A stretch of DNA of 64,000 nt from NCBI GenBank assembly GCA_032871835.1, contig CM065298.1:79512154-79576153 (forward strand). The letters run 5' to 3'. The notes under the pieces are model-generated. The model was not told the origin of the DNA, did no database searches, and saw only the letters and a list, made by a program, of their open reading frames with translations. How positions within the stretch are numbered: the stretch's first letter is position 1; every line of letters begins with the position of its first letter. The DNA is from Dipteronia dyeriana (taxonomy: Eukaryota; Streptophyta; Magnoliopsida; Sapindales; Sapindaceae). The position numbers and the translations under genes were made by a program. This document shows positions 11,316-21,937 of the stretch, piece after piece.

Positions 11316-11316
<1 letters not shown>

Positions 11317-11929
11317 TTGTGATTGTTTTGATTTGAGTTTTGAACTCATTTAAAGCTAGATTGAGTTTCAATTGAAATCTCACATGTTCAGTTAGGTTTT
11401 GATTTTACCTATGTTTTCACATGTTTGAGATTGTATTGTGCTAGCTTTGATTTTAGGACTATTTGATGATCTTTGATTGATTTATTTTATAAAAAATATT
11501 TCCTCACGTGTAGTAGGCTCTCTTTGGCCGTATTCTCCTAATAATACATGTGCTTGTGTTCTTATGAACTATTCATGTGCTTTAGAAAACCTATGAATAG
11601 AAATTATGCTCTACAACTCTTGCTTTAATCTAAATGACTTTGTCACATGATTTTAGCATGTTTTTTGGTATATGAGATTTAAACTTGATTATGTATTAAT
11701 TGAACATATCTTGTGACTCAAATTTTAGATCTATGAATGTATCTAGGTTGTAATTAATGTTGAACATATCTTACATGATCTAGATGAATTAAACATGCAT
11801 GATTAACTATACAACAATTTGTTATGTGCATTCATGCTTATGTCTTGTATTTTCCATAGGATGTGTTGATCATAACATTTTATGTTGCGTGCTTGTTTGC
11901 GTTTTGCATTCATGATCACCTAGATGCCT

Positions 11930-12150
11930 TGTAAGAAGGAAGTATTGACAATAGGTGTGAGACCTATGTTATTGAGCATGGAAGTCTTGGCAAGAGGTGT
12001 GAGACCTCTGAATGTCAAGCAACGAAGTCTTGTCTAGGGTTGTGAGGATCCGGAAGGGTGAGCAAAGAAGTCTTGCCTAGGGTTTTGAGGATCCGGAAGG
12101 GTGACCGAGGAAGTCTTGACAAGAGGTGTAAGGCCTTGGAATGTTAAAGT
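11930..12150 (+). repeat. GAAGTCTTG minisatellite, left LTR of H
   Basis: About five imperfect units of roughly 45-55 bp, each starting with GAAGTCTTG or GAAGTATTG, then AGGTGTGAG or AGGGTTGTGAGG, and ending near GGAATGT or GGAAGGGTGA. The right LTR has about four units (17800-17965). Confidence 0.8.
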
Positions 12151-12230
12151 AGTTAGTGTTATTCGGGGATCTGCAAGGTTATTTACTAATCATGGATAAT
12201 AACCTTTAGTCTACAATTGTTTATTTTTGG

Positions 12231-12891
12231 TTGTGCTTCTTCGTTGGTTGTGAAAAAGGTTCTTCTTATTTTGTATTTCATTTGTCTACTAATAGTTTTG
12301 TTGATACGCTTGAAAAGAATGTTAGTGACAAAAAGAAAGATGAAGAAGCTTTTTCGGAGGATGATCGAACTAGACAAGATTACTTGTCTTTGCAACTCAA
12401 TGAAGAGAATTGCATGTCAAAGACCACCAACTTTTACTTGATGGCAAGAGTTCAAACTCTTGACAAGGAAAGAGATGAAGCGTTAAAGGAAGTTGAAGTG
12501 AAGAATGAAGTGATCAAATGTCTTAAAAAGAAGATGGTTGAAGAGGCTCGTGTGTTAAACAGTTTAACAAATGATTTTGCTAATAATTTATTTTTATTTC
12601 TTGAAGGTAATGATCAAAGGAAAGGAAGAGGAGTTGGCAATCATGAAGGCCAAAGAGTTTGGAAATCTTCATGGAGATTCAAGTGATTTAAGCATTGTAG
12701 ATGAGCAAGTAGAGTCTCCAAAGACTAAAGGCAAGTCACTAAGGAACAAAAGGATTTCAAATGCCAAGTCTTCCAAGGTCAAGTGCAAAATCAAGGAAAT
12801 TAAGGAGTCTTCACCATCGGTACACTCTCACCTAAATAGTAACATCTCGAAATTTATTCCGGTTTGCTATTTTTTTGCTATATTGCCATGA
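12231..12891 (+). pseudogene. Coiled-coil ORF of element H, possibly gag-derived
   Basis: I do not recognise this protein with certainty. The first frame (12231-12686, 151 codons) is rich in charged residues with heptad-like spacing, as in ARVQTLDKERDEALKEVEVK and VIKCLKKKMVEEARVLN. The frame appears to shift near 12610 into a second one (to 12891) that continues with KGKEEELAIMKAKEF and then a lysine/serine-rich part. Sirevirus Gag proteins have a long charged coiled coil, so a Gag remnant fits the context. No zinc knuckle or membrane segment is seen. Nothing upstream suggests a promoter other than the LTR. Confidence 0.4.
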
Positions 12892-12939
12892 GTATATTAG
12901 ACGATACAAACTAGGGAATGTGATGCATGCTAATGAGAT

Positions 12940-13314
12940 GTGAAAATCTTCTATGAATGTTTCATGAATGATAACACTTTGAATTTTATGTGTGATGATT
13001 ATAATCGTGTGAAGAAAATAGTTAAGAAGATTTGGGTGAAAATGAGTGTTTCACATGATCATATCTATAGTCTTGATAATATCTTTGTTGATGGCAATAA
13101 TGATGTGTTTGACATGAGTAATATTTTTATAGAGAAGAAAGTTGATGATTTATCATCTAGATATATTTTTCCCATGACAAATGATCATGATTTTTGTGTG
13201 AAAGTTCACCCAAGAACAAATGGTTCAAGGGTGAGTGCTCTTACCTCTAGTGTAAGTAGCACATGTGAGTTAGCTTTAAGGCTAAGTATCAAGTGTGTTG
13301 AGAATTCTAGCTAG
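12940..13314 (+). CDS. Hypothetical ORF inside element H
   Basis: An open frame of 124 codons that I cannot assign to a family. It begins about 45 bp after the coiled-coil ORF, with an acidic and asparagine-rich composition (SLDNIFVDGNNDVFDMSN) and no signal peptide, membrane segment or metal-binding cluster. It ends just before a CTAGCTAGCT run. Its start is the first methionine of the frame and is not supported by other evidence. It may be a further piece of the same element protein or a chance frame in AT-rich DNA. Confidence 0.25.
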   Translation: MKIFYECFMNDNTLNFMCDDYNRVKKIVKKIWVKMSVSHDHIYSLDNIFVDGNNDVFDMSNIFIEKKVDDLSSRYIFPMTNDHDFCVKVHPRTNGSRVSALTSSVSSTCELALRLSIKCVENSS

Positions 13315-14749
13315 CTAGCTTGGAATACTCCACGGCTAGACAATAACTTAGCTATCTCACTTAACTTTGTTTTGATAGTCAAAATCCATTGATTAACTTT
13401 TGAGAAGTTGCTCTAATGAAATCTATTTGGTGATTATCTTGTTAAGACTTTTAGAGAAAGTCATTTCTATGCTTGCATTGCATCATATAGCATGTCATAT
13501 TAGAGAAATAGTATAGCATTCATATGGTTCTTGTTGACATTTGCTCTCTAAAGATCTTTTAGTGATGTGTTCACAATGATCTTAGTCATGATGCTTGAAA
13601 TGCTTGTTTGAATAATGAGTGGCATACTTTTTGAAAATATGAGCTTCACATTCTTTAAAAGCTACTCATTAGAGAAGTAATGCTTTTGAATAAGTCTCTA
13701 CTTATTGCTCTTAGATTATGTGCTTATGAGCCATAAAAAACTTGATTTTAAAAAAACTGCACTTTGCTTCTCTTATATTCTTAAGTTTGAGTAGTTGAGT
13801 TTGAAAATGTGTAGATTATGGATGCATATAAAATTATATTGCTTAGCACATGATAGATGACCTATGGTTAGTATCCATTTTGCTTCAGCAATCACATAGA
13901 ACTCAACGAGCACCTTCATGGAAAGGGCTACACACATTGGTTGTGAAACCGCCCAATGTAGTAAAGGGCTACACCATTGTGATGAGTGAAAGCCGTCATG
14001 AAGAATTTATGTTTATATATGTAAAATCAAAGAAGTGTAGAAATAGAATCAATAAAAGAAAATCTTTGATTCAAAGCCTAAAAAGAAATGGAGAAAGGCT
14101 TAAAATGGAGTATAGTTGAAAATTGTGATTGCTCGGGTTGAAAAACAGGAATGGGATGACGAGCCACATGCACACACACACTCATATGTTGAAATATCTT
14201 CTCTTTAAAGCAAAAATCTAGATGATAATCGGTTTGACCTTGATTGGAAAAGCTTTAGATGGATGGGTGTTGATGTGGTTTACATGTTGATAACACAATT
14301 GCTCCTTTTATATATGCTTGAAGCAAAATTCACACACACACTTTTGCTTATAAAGTATTTTGATATCCTAGCAATTTTTAGAAGAATTATGAGAGAGACT
14401 AAAAATCTTGGTGTATCTCTCATAGTTTGTGGAGCTTATTTTATTGGATTTCTTTAAAATTGCATGAATGTGTGATTGTGTGGATTTATTGTGAACATTA
14501 TTTTATCTTGATCTTAGATAGAGCATTTATCAGGGGGGTGCATAGTATGCTAGACTTTGTTCTCTTTTATGATTTGTTCACATGCTTCAAGTTGATATTT
14601 GTTGGCATATTTATTGGTTGATATAATGAATCTTATAAATGTTATTTCATATTTCTTGATTTGCATGATGATTCTTTGTATTACCATATGCCTTTATATT
14701 ATTGATCACAAATAATGCATGAAACATTTTGTAATAATTGTATGATTGT
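13315..14749 (+). other. Internal non-coding part of element H
   Basis: AT-rich sequence with only short frames (13850-14119, 14263-14457, 14427-14621) and no recognisable domain. I see no pol remnants here. Confidence 0.5.
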
Positions 14750-15180
14750 ATTTGCAATCAACTTCTCCTTGTTTGAGGTTGTATAATAGTTGAGATTGCA
14801 ATCAATTCCTTCATTCTTGAAATTGAAATGAGAATAGTAGCAATGAATTCTTCTTTGTTTTGGGGTCGATAGTAATTGTAATTGTAATTAATTAAATTGA
14901 TTGTAGTTACAGTGAATTCCTCTTTGTTTGGGGTTGATAGTAATTGTAATTGTAATCAATCCAAATGGTTATAGTTGTAGAAAATTCCTCCTTGCATAGG
15001 GTGATAGTAATTGTAGTTTTCATAAATTTAATTGATTGTAATTGTAGAAAATTCCTCCTTACTTTGAATGATAGTAGTTGTGATTGTAATCAAATCTTTT
15101 CTTGTCTGAGGTTGATATGATTGTCGTTGATACCAATTCCTTAATATTTAGGGTTGATATGATTGTTAATGCAATTGTTG
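14750..15180 (+). repeat. Degenerate ~75-bp tandem repeat in element H
   Basis: Five or six diverged units containing TTGATAGTAATTGTAATTG, then an AATTCCTC(C/T)TTG block. The block GTAGAAAATTCCTCCTT is nearly identical in two of them. No coding sense. Confidence 0.7.
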
Positions 15181-15454
15181 AACTTGTAGAAATGACCTAT
15201 ATGCTTAAGAGTAAAATTTATCCATTTTTGATTCACTATACCTTGATAAGTTTGTTGTGGTGTTTAGATTTGAATAACCTTTGCTAGGTTAACAAGGAAA
15301 AGCAAACTAGAATCAAGTGAGAAGATATGGGAGCTAGATGCTTGAAATAAACCAATTCTTCAAGTAAGACATCCATCTCCAAACATTATGTGAGATCACC
15401 AATTGTTTCACTATTTGATCTCAAGATATCAATTTTTTATCCTTTGGCATCATT

Positions 15455-15870
15455 TTATGTCAAAAGGGGGGAGAAATACGATATTGTTTTAGCATATCTT
15501 CTTTGAATATTTGTCAAGTATTGAACTTCTTATGGCTTGCAATATTGTGATTTCATTTGGTTAAGAATATCTTTGAGATAACATATATTAAGGGGGAGAT
15601 ACATGATTCATTTGGATTTAAACATTTAATTCTTGCCATAATTATATATTGTCATATGTGTCTTTCACTTGGACATGCTTTGTGCTTTAAGTTGATTTTA
15701 GGTGGCTACAAGAGAAGATCAAGAAGAAGTTCAAGACTTGTTGAAGATTAGTCTTAAGGAACTAACTCATTGTAATATGAGGTTGTGATTTTGTGACCAA
15801 TCTTCATGTTGTATGTTTTAGTATTTTGTATAGATGTTTTGACATAGAATTTGCCAAAGGGGAGATTCTT
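15455..15870 (+). promoter_or_regulatory. Multiple polypurine tracts before the right LTR of H
   Basis: Three purine blocks (TCAAAAGGGGGGAGAAA at about 15460, TAAGGGGGAGATAC at about 15589, CCAAAGGGGAGATT at about 15854) precede the right LTR. Polypurine tracts prime plus-strand DNA synthesis. Repeated tracts of this kind are a known Sirevirus trait. One of them must be functional next to the LTR; the last stands closest. Confidence 0.7.
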
Positions 15871-16664
15871 AGGTTTGTTAGTTATGTTGGCATTATTCTA
15901 TATCAAAACAATATTTCCTTTGTATTTTTAGTCATCTAGGATTCATGATGATTCAAGCTTCGAAAATGAAATGACAACTATTTAAGCAAGTTTAAGTCTT
16001 CAAAGGGAAAAGTGCTTCATGATTCTACAAAGGTATATTAAGACCTTTCTTTTCTCTTTCAAGGCTTAGTCACACACACAATTCATAAATTTGTGTCCCT
16101 GTATAGTTGTGCACCATTATAGGCACACACAAAATTCATACATTTGTGTCCCTGCATAGTTATGTACCATCATAGGCACACACACAAATCATACATATGT
16201 GTCCTTGTATCGTTGTGCACCATTTATAACACATTCACACGATGAAAATAACATGTTTTGGAAAATGCATGATTGAAAACTATCTCTATGTAGTTTGCAT
16301 TCTAGTGTGAATAACTTTTGTATGTGTATATGTTTATATAACGTGGATATCGAACTTGATTTTAGTCTTAAATCATTCTTGATTAAGTTCCGATTATTTC
16401 AGTTACTTATACTATTGATTTCAAGATCTAAATCAAAAGATACTACACTTTCATCTCATGTTACGTACATTGTCTTCGTCTTCTTATATCGAGTCAAATT
16501 ATTATTTCTGGGTTGAGTATCTTATATTTCCATGTCCGTGAGAGAGTAACGATTCGTAATCTGAAATCGGATTCAAATTTTGAGTTTGGAGGCCAGAGAA
16601 CGATTGAAGAACGTGAAGGGAGGTCGAGAGAAAAAGAAGACATCACAAAACTCTTCTTTCCCGA

Positions 16665-16724
16665 GATGGCGCGTGGCCATCTTAGGCCAGAAGGCTTGCT
16701 GCCCCAAGATGCCCACGCACCATC
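16665..16724. promoter_or_regulatory. GC-rich hairpin in right LTR of H
   Basis: Arms 16665-16686 and 16703-16724 match the left-LTR hairpin. Relative to the left copy, two positions differ in both arms so that pairing is kept, and one differs in one arm only. All changed positions lie in CpG or CpG-derived dinucleotides. Confidence 0.75.
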
Positions 16725-17105
16725 TTGGGCAGCACATAATCTTGGCTTCTTCTTGTCCCTTTTGGTCATATCACACTCTATTCTTTTCCCTCTCCTTTAT
16801 ATATCTCTTTCGTATCACATTTCATTCTAAAAAGAGATTCAAAATTTGAGTGTAGAATTTTCTCCCAATTTCTCTCACCTTCCAAACACCATTACTTCTT
16901 CATTTGAACTCCGATATGAGTGATTCAAAATTGAGAGTGTTTTCCTATTCATCCTCCATCCTTTCTCTAAAGGTTTGAGTTAGTTTTATTGCTGTTCTTG
17001 AAGTCTAACCTCACAAAAATGGGACTACACCAAATCAACTAAGGTATTGATTTTCTCTCAAAGTTTTCTTTTAAAACTTGGTCAATTGCCTTGGGTTTTC
17101 TTCTT

Positions 17106-17106
<1 letters not shown>

Positions 17107-17186
<80 letters not shown>
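17107..17186. repeat. (AT)n(GT)n microsatellite in right LTR of H
   Basis: AT run of about 50 bp with one interruption (ACAT), passing into a GT run of about 28 bp. Confidence 0.95.
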
Positions 17187-17188
<2 letters not shown>

Positions 17189-17799
17189 TTGTGATTGTTT
17201 TGATTTGAGTTTTGAACTCATTTAAAGCTAGATTGAGTTTCAATTGAAATCTCACATGTTTAGTTAGGTTTTGATTTTGCCTAAGTTTTCACATATTTGG
17301 GATTGTATTGTACTAGCTTTGATTCTAGGACTATTTGTTGATCTTTGATTGATTGATTTTATAAAAAATAGTTACTCACATGTATTAGGCTCTCTTTGAC
17401 CGAATCTCCTAATAATACATGTGTTTTTGTTCTTATAAGCTATTCATGTGCTTTGTTGAATCTATGAATAGAAAATATGCTCTAGAACTCTTGCTTTAAT
17501 TTAAATGACTTTGTCACATGATTTTAGCATGTTTTTTGGTATATGAGATTTTAACTTGATTATGTATTAATTGAACATATCTTGTGACTCAAGTTTTAGA
17601 ACTATGAATGTATCTAGGTTATAATTAATGTTGAACATATCTTACATGATCTAGATGAATTAAACAAGTATGATTAACTAGACAAAAAATTGTTATGTGC
17701 ATTCATGCTTATGTCTAGTATTTTCCATAGGATGTGTTGATCATAACATTCTATCTTGCGTGCTTGTTTGCGTTTTGCATCAAGATGCCTAGTGAGAAG

Positions 17800-17965
17800 G
17801 AAGTATTGACAATAGGTGTGAGACCTATGTTGTTGAGCATGGAAGTCTTGGCAAGAGGTGGGATACCTCTGAATGTCAAGCAAGGAAGTCTTGCCTAGGG
17901 TCATGAGGATCCGGAAGGGTGAGTGAGGAAGTCTTGATAAGAGGTGTGAGGCCTCAGAATGTTAA
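17800..17965 (+). repeat. GAAGTCTTG minisatellite, right LTR of H
   Basis: About four units of the same repeat as at 11930-12150, one fewer than in the left LTR. Confidence 0.75.
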
Positions 17966-18148
17966 GCAAAAGGGTGACATATTCATGAGTAGGATAAGAG
18001 GGTAGTTTCTAGGTGAATATGTCACTTGAGAGACTGTACTTTTCTTATCTACTAGTGGATTTTATTTACCGGTGATTGCTAACCCTTGGATGTTTCCTCT
18101 TCAGAGGTTTACCACGTTATATCTTGTGTCAACTTTTCTCTATCCCTA

Positions 18149-18155
<7 letters not shown>

Positions 18156-18244
<89 letters not shown>
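18156..18244. repeat. (AT)n(GT)n microsatellite
   Basis: A second AT to GT composite run in the right LTR of H, without a partner in the left LTR. Frames read through it are meaningless. Confidence 0.95.
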
Positions 18245-18247
<3 letters not shown>

Positions 18248-18620
18248 TGATATTTTGTATATTGTCATATTTGTAATTGACTTCCTTACACAATATTGTT
18301 TGTATATGTTAGATAACTTTGTATCTTGTGATATTCCATTCAAGTTGTAAAGTACCACATTGTAATACTCTAAGTACAACTTATGGAATTTTGTTCTACA
18401 TTGAATATATTTGTTCATAAGATACATTGATTCTTGTTATATGTTTTGTAGACTAAGAGTGGTGATTTGAGCATACTTGAATATATTGTTTTCTCATATC
18501 AATCATGTTGAATGTTAATTTGTGTGCTTATCAAGGTTTTGTCTCTAGTCTCGAAAGATTTGTTAAAGGTGAGAGACAATTTATTCACCCCCCCCCCCCC
18601 CCTCTAGGTTGTTTAGTATA

Positions 18621-19050
18621 ACCTCGTACGTATTTTTCATCATATACAACAACTTTATACAATTTAATTGAGTGAAAGAGAAGAGCCAGTAAGTTTGATT
18701 TTAAGGAAATGTGTGAAGTTATTGCCTTGGATGAAAGACATGCAACATCAACTTTCAAAAGCATGGTATTTGACAAAGTAAATATCAAAAGAGGTTCCAA
18801 AAGAAGTCAAATCAATTTGCACTATTTTGTCATTTGAACACAATATAAGAAGATTGAAGCTTTCAAAACACAAGATCAATATTATCAATTCTTAATGACC
18901 AGTCAGGACACGGATATAAAATCCTTATTGATTGAATGGATATAAAATTCTTATTGATTGTTGTCTTGTTCAACCATTAAAAAGATAGACAAAGCTAGAT
19001 TAGATGAGACATCCTTATTAGGGTCCTTATTGAGTTTAGCCTTGTCAATT

Positions 19051-19090
<40 letters not shown>

Positions 19091-19585
19091 CATGCATAAT
19101 ATTTAAGCATGTCAAAATCAAGAGCACTTAAATATGGAGATAAATTTTGGGTCAATCAAATGTACATCCCAATAAATTTTTCTAATCTAAAAATGCATGT
19201 TTGAACATAAATGAGACAAGGATGTCAAACAAGGAAAATACACACTTATTGAATAAAAATTCATATACTAGCATATACAACCAAGATACTCAAACAATTA
19301 ATTAAAAAGCATAAAATTGAATAAATTTTTCCTTATTGCAATGCAAGTTTACTCTCTTTGCTTGAGCTCCTCATATGGGGTCAACCTAAAATAAGTAAAA
19401 AAGGGATATGAGTCCCTATAGACTTACCAAGTCCATTGGACCTAATTGAGCATGTGGGTGAAACCTTGGCACAATGTCATGTGGTTTCATCTTTTCTAAT
19501 TCACTTAGATGGCACATTGTCATTCCTAGTGGTCAAGGTCATCATATTTCTCCTAGGATCATTGACTCTAGATTTTCTAGGCTCA
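18621..19585. other. Unassigned stretch between elements
   Basis: No open frame or repeat pair that I can identify, apart from a (CA)n run at 19052-19088. It is AT-rich. Confidence 0.5.
19052..19088. repeat. (CA)n microsatellite
   Basis: About 18 CA units. Confidence 0.95.
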
Positions 19586-19652
19586 TGTTGGTAGGGTTTA
19601 TGCCTTAAAGATGTAATTTCTTTATGGATTTAAGAAATTTAAAAAAAAAGTT

Positions 19653-20525
19653 TGTTAACGTCGATTTCTAGATTGAGCCAGAAAATCCAACAAGAACTGG
19701 ATTTTGGCTATGGAATCAAAGAGAAAGAGATGCAGAGAGAGTAACAAAGACAAGATTTACGTGGTAAAACTCACACGACCGGAGAAACATCCACGGGTGG
19801 TTGAAAGATCAACCAAGTCAAAATCCACTAAGAGAATAAGATGTTTTACAAGCTCTCGATCTCTCTTTCTTCTCTCTGTATTTACTGTGATTGCTGTATG
19901 CTATCTTGCCTATCTCTTTTCTAGAACAGATTATGGGTCTATTTATATGTTTATAGAACCCTAATCTGCCTTGTACAAGTAATACAGGATCTTTGTATTT
20001 AATTGTGATTCGGTTACTTTCTTGAGGTCGATTTGTCTTCTTTCCTATTTCGGAGTCTCATGGAAATCGAGTGGGATCCTAGTAGTGCAGTTCAATTTGG
20101 ACTTGTTTCCTTATAAGAATGTAGTCTTCGTTAAGAAATCAAGTTATTTCCTGATTGGGGACTCTTCTAATTTAATACTCTATTTCATTTGGGATACCTT
20201 CATGATGGATATCGTCACGTATTTAATGACAATCCGTATGAAATAAGCACCAAGTCTTTACTCGGGTCATATCTATTCCCGAGTAAGAGTAATACCTGAT
20301 GGTCCCGAGTAGTACCGTTTGAGCCCGAGTGGAAGAGTTATTTGACCAGTCCCGAGTGCTATTAGCTGATCCCGAGTAGGTTTTATTCAGTATATGCTTA
20401 CTCGGGCTTTCTTCTCTTTAATGATGCCTTATAGGATATTTCCCGGATGCCCATTTGGGTATCCACCTGGCTATTTTTTCCTTCATGTCAATGACGTGAA
20501 TGCTTGGTAAAATTTACATACAACA
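19653..20525. mobile_element. Solo LTR J with 5-bp target duplication
   Basis: 873 bp bounded by TGTTAACG and ACAACA and flanked by perfect AAGTT duplications (19648-19652, 20526-20530). The uninterrupted target can be seen in the element A LTR. It contains TACGTGG at about 19755, a motif shared with other minus-oriented LTRs in the window, so its element was probably on the minus strand. The ORF at 19704-19964 (86 codons, basic then hydrophobic) is not recognised. LTR-LTR recombination leaves such a structure. Confidence 0.85.
20260..20406. promoter_or_regulatory. Cluster of seven CCCGAGT motifs in solo LTR J
   Basis: CCCGAGT occurs at 20278, 20304, 20324, 20351 and 20371, and as ACTCGGG at 20260 and 20400, within 147 bp. 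The density is far above expectation in this AT-rich DNA. A protein-binding array in the LTR is a possible reading, with no direct proof. Confidence 0.6.
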
Positions 20526-21077
20526 AAGTTCAATTCATTCTTGTTGTGTTGTTTATTTTATAACTTGTGCATATATTTAACATCAAAGATTTTCGGATGT
20601 AATCTCGAACTGTGTATATGAGTGTCATATACAGATGGATACAATAAGAAACGTGCAATCTAAAGAGTCCATAGATAGCAAATAAAGCTGGAAATTTTAT
20701 TTGTGCTTAATCTATAGTTGCAGTCCATTTAGTAGTGTACAGTGATTTTATCTCGAATCATTCGTACGAGATATGAGAGTGGAGGCACCTTGTATGATCT
20801 GATCATATATGACTAGGCCATGATCTATATGAATCTCTCACCAAGATCCGTTTACCGTTTAGATTCATATATATCAACTAACGATGGCTATATGTGAGTG
20901 ATCTTAATCCTGAGTTTCTTATCGATTCATTCAGGTTAGATCTTAGTCTTGGATATACCACGGGCGAGATCGGATGCAGTTCCCGATCAATATGCTCTGT
21001 ATGTTGAAATTACAGTTTGGCTTGTGCTGGGAAGGTTGTACACAGTAGTGAAATCCACTCCTTAATGTGAGATGTAA

Positions 21078-21749
21078 ATGGTAGTTCCCTTAAGAGTTGA
21101 TTCGGGGCTTGGACAATATGAGCGTAATTTTATGACCGTTAATCCAGTTAACTGGAACATATTCTCGGTGAAGCGGGCTAGAAAACAGTGGACCGTTGAC
21201 TTAGCCCGAAAGACCTGTACATGCAACAAATTCCAAAAGGACCTTCTTCCATGTTCTCATGCTCTCGCTGCCGCAAGGTACATCATACAATTTTATCTAC
21301 GGTTAATATTACTTAAACGTGAATCTTATCGTTTTCAATGTTTTTATAGGGACCGAAACATGGATTTCACATCTCTGTGTACGGACTACTACAAGCGACA
21401 AACACTTATTGATGCGTACTCAGTTCCTATTATACCGGTTGGACATCCTTCCACTTGCATTGTGCCATCTGACATCGCTGAGAGAGTCGTTTTGAATCCA
21501 AGCTCCAAGAGACAAGCAGGCCGTCCGAGGGCTTCATGCCATATCTCATCTTCGGAGAGAACAACTACACAGAATTGTAGACGATGTGGACAACCAGGGC
21601 ATAATTCGAGGAGATGTTCTAACCCAGCTTTGAATAATAAAGGTCCGAGTAGAGTCATTCCTGAGGAATACAAACGCAAGTGTAGTATCTATAATACAGT
21701 TGGTCACAACAGACATACATGCCCTACTAGAGACTCCACCGTGGAATGA
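21078..21749 (+). pseudogene. MULE transposase, C-terminal part with SWIM and zinc knuckles
   Basis: The DDE catalytic core is not present; what remains is the C-terminal DNA/RNA-binding region. A SWIM-type zinc finger is clear (CTCNKFQ, then LLPCSHALAAAR). An intron of 72 bp with GT and AG ends (21278-21349) splits the AAR-DRNMDF junction, and splicing restores the family pattern. Downstream come DYYKRQTLIDAYSVPI, a CCHC knuckle CRRCGQPGHNSRRC, and a second knuckle in which one cysteine is tyrosine (CSIYNTVGH). Transposases of this family cut the element ends and insert it elsewhere. This copy is truncated upstream of 21078, where stops precede the frame. Confidence 0.85.
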
Positions 21750-21937
21750 TTTGAGGCGTTATCATGATGACATTGTGATAATTTGAACTCATATGACTTG
21801 TTCATTAACTGAAATGCAATTGTATTTAAATATGATTTGTATATATACAAATGTAAACATTTTTATACAAAAGAATTGGTAAATATACAAAAGAATTGGT
21901 ACATATACAAATGAATTACTACATAAATCTAAACGGG

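Larger units (their letters stand above)
9975..12160 (+). repeat. Left LTR of element H (3' end missing)
   Basis: Aligns by eye to 15873-17965 from TTAGGTTTGT onward through all internal landmarks. Homology stops at about 12160, whereas the right copy continues to a C-rich end. A likely TATA region (CTTTATATATCTT) lies at about 10931-10943. No open frame in it resembles a protein; those at 10663-11050 run through the hairpin region. Confidence 0.7.
9975..18620 (+). mobile_element. Sirevirus-like LTR element H without recognisable pol
   Basis: Two long direct repeats (9975-12160 and 15873-18620) share the same order of features: a TGTTGGCATTATTC start region, CACACA-rich part, GC-rich hairpin, TATA region, AT/GT microsatellite and GAAGTCTTG minisatellite. 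They flank about 3.7 kb of internal sequence. The internal part ends with repeated polypurine tracts, and the right LTR ends in a C-run followed by CTCTAGG, both features seen in Sireviruses (Maximus/SIRE type). No protease, integrase or reverse transcriptase is visible, only a coiled-coil ORF, so it is probably non-autonomous or heavily deleted. The left LTR lacks the last 600 bp present in the right one, which may have been lost with the primer site. Confidence 0.65.
15873..18620 (+). repeat. Right LTR of element H
   Basis: Contains the same landmarks as the left copy: hairpin at 16665-16724, TATA region at about 16795, AT/GT microsatellite at 17107-17186, minisatellite at 17800-17965. It then continues with sequence absent from the left copy, including a second AT/GT microsatellite (18156-18244) and a run of C residues at about 18588-18602 followed by CTCTAGGTTG. 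The exact end was not determined. Confidence 0.65.
19586..21000 (+). repeat. LTR related to that of element A, interrupted by solo LTR J
   Basis: Starts TGTTGGTAGGGTTTATGCC and matches the element A LTR (4564-5017) on both sides of an 873-bp insertion, e.g. TCGAACTGTGTATATGAG and AATCTCTCACCAAGATC. It is longer than the A copy after that motif, ending in a GATGCAGTTCCCGATC block. No polypurine tract precedes it and no primer site follows, so it could be a solo LTR or the displaced 3' LTR of A. Its 3' end is lost where MULE M2 begins. Confidence 0.7.

Noticed and set aside
18072..18427. Frames of IYIYIY and CVCVCV or THTHTH peptide
   Set aside because: Read-through of an AT/GT microsatellite.
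21389..21679. 96-codon frame antisense to the MULE transposase
   Set aside because: A shadow of the transposase exon, with no family features.
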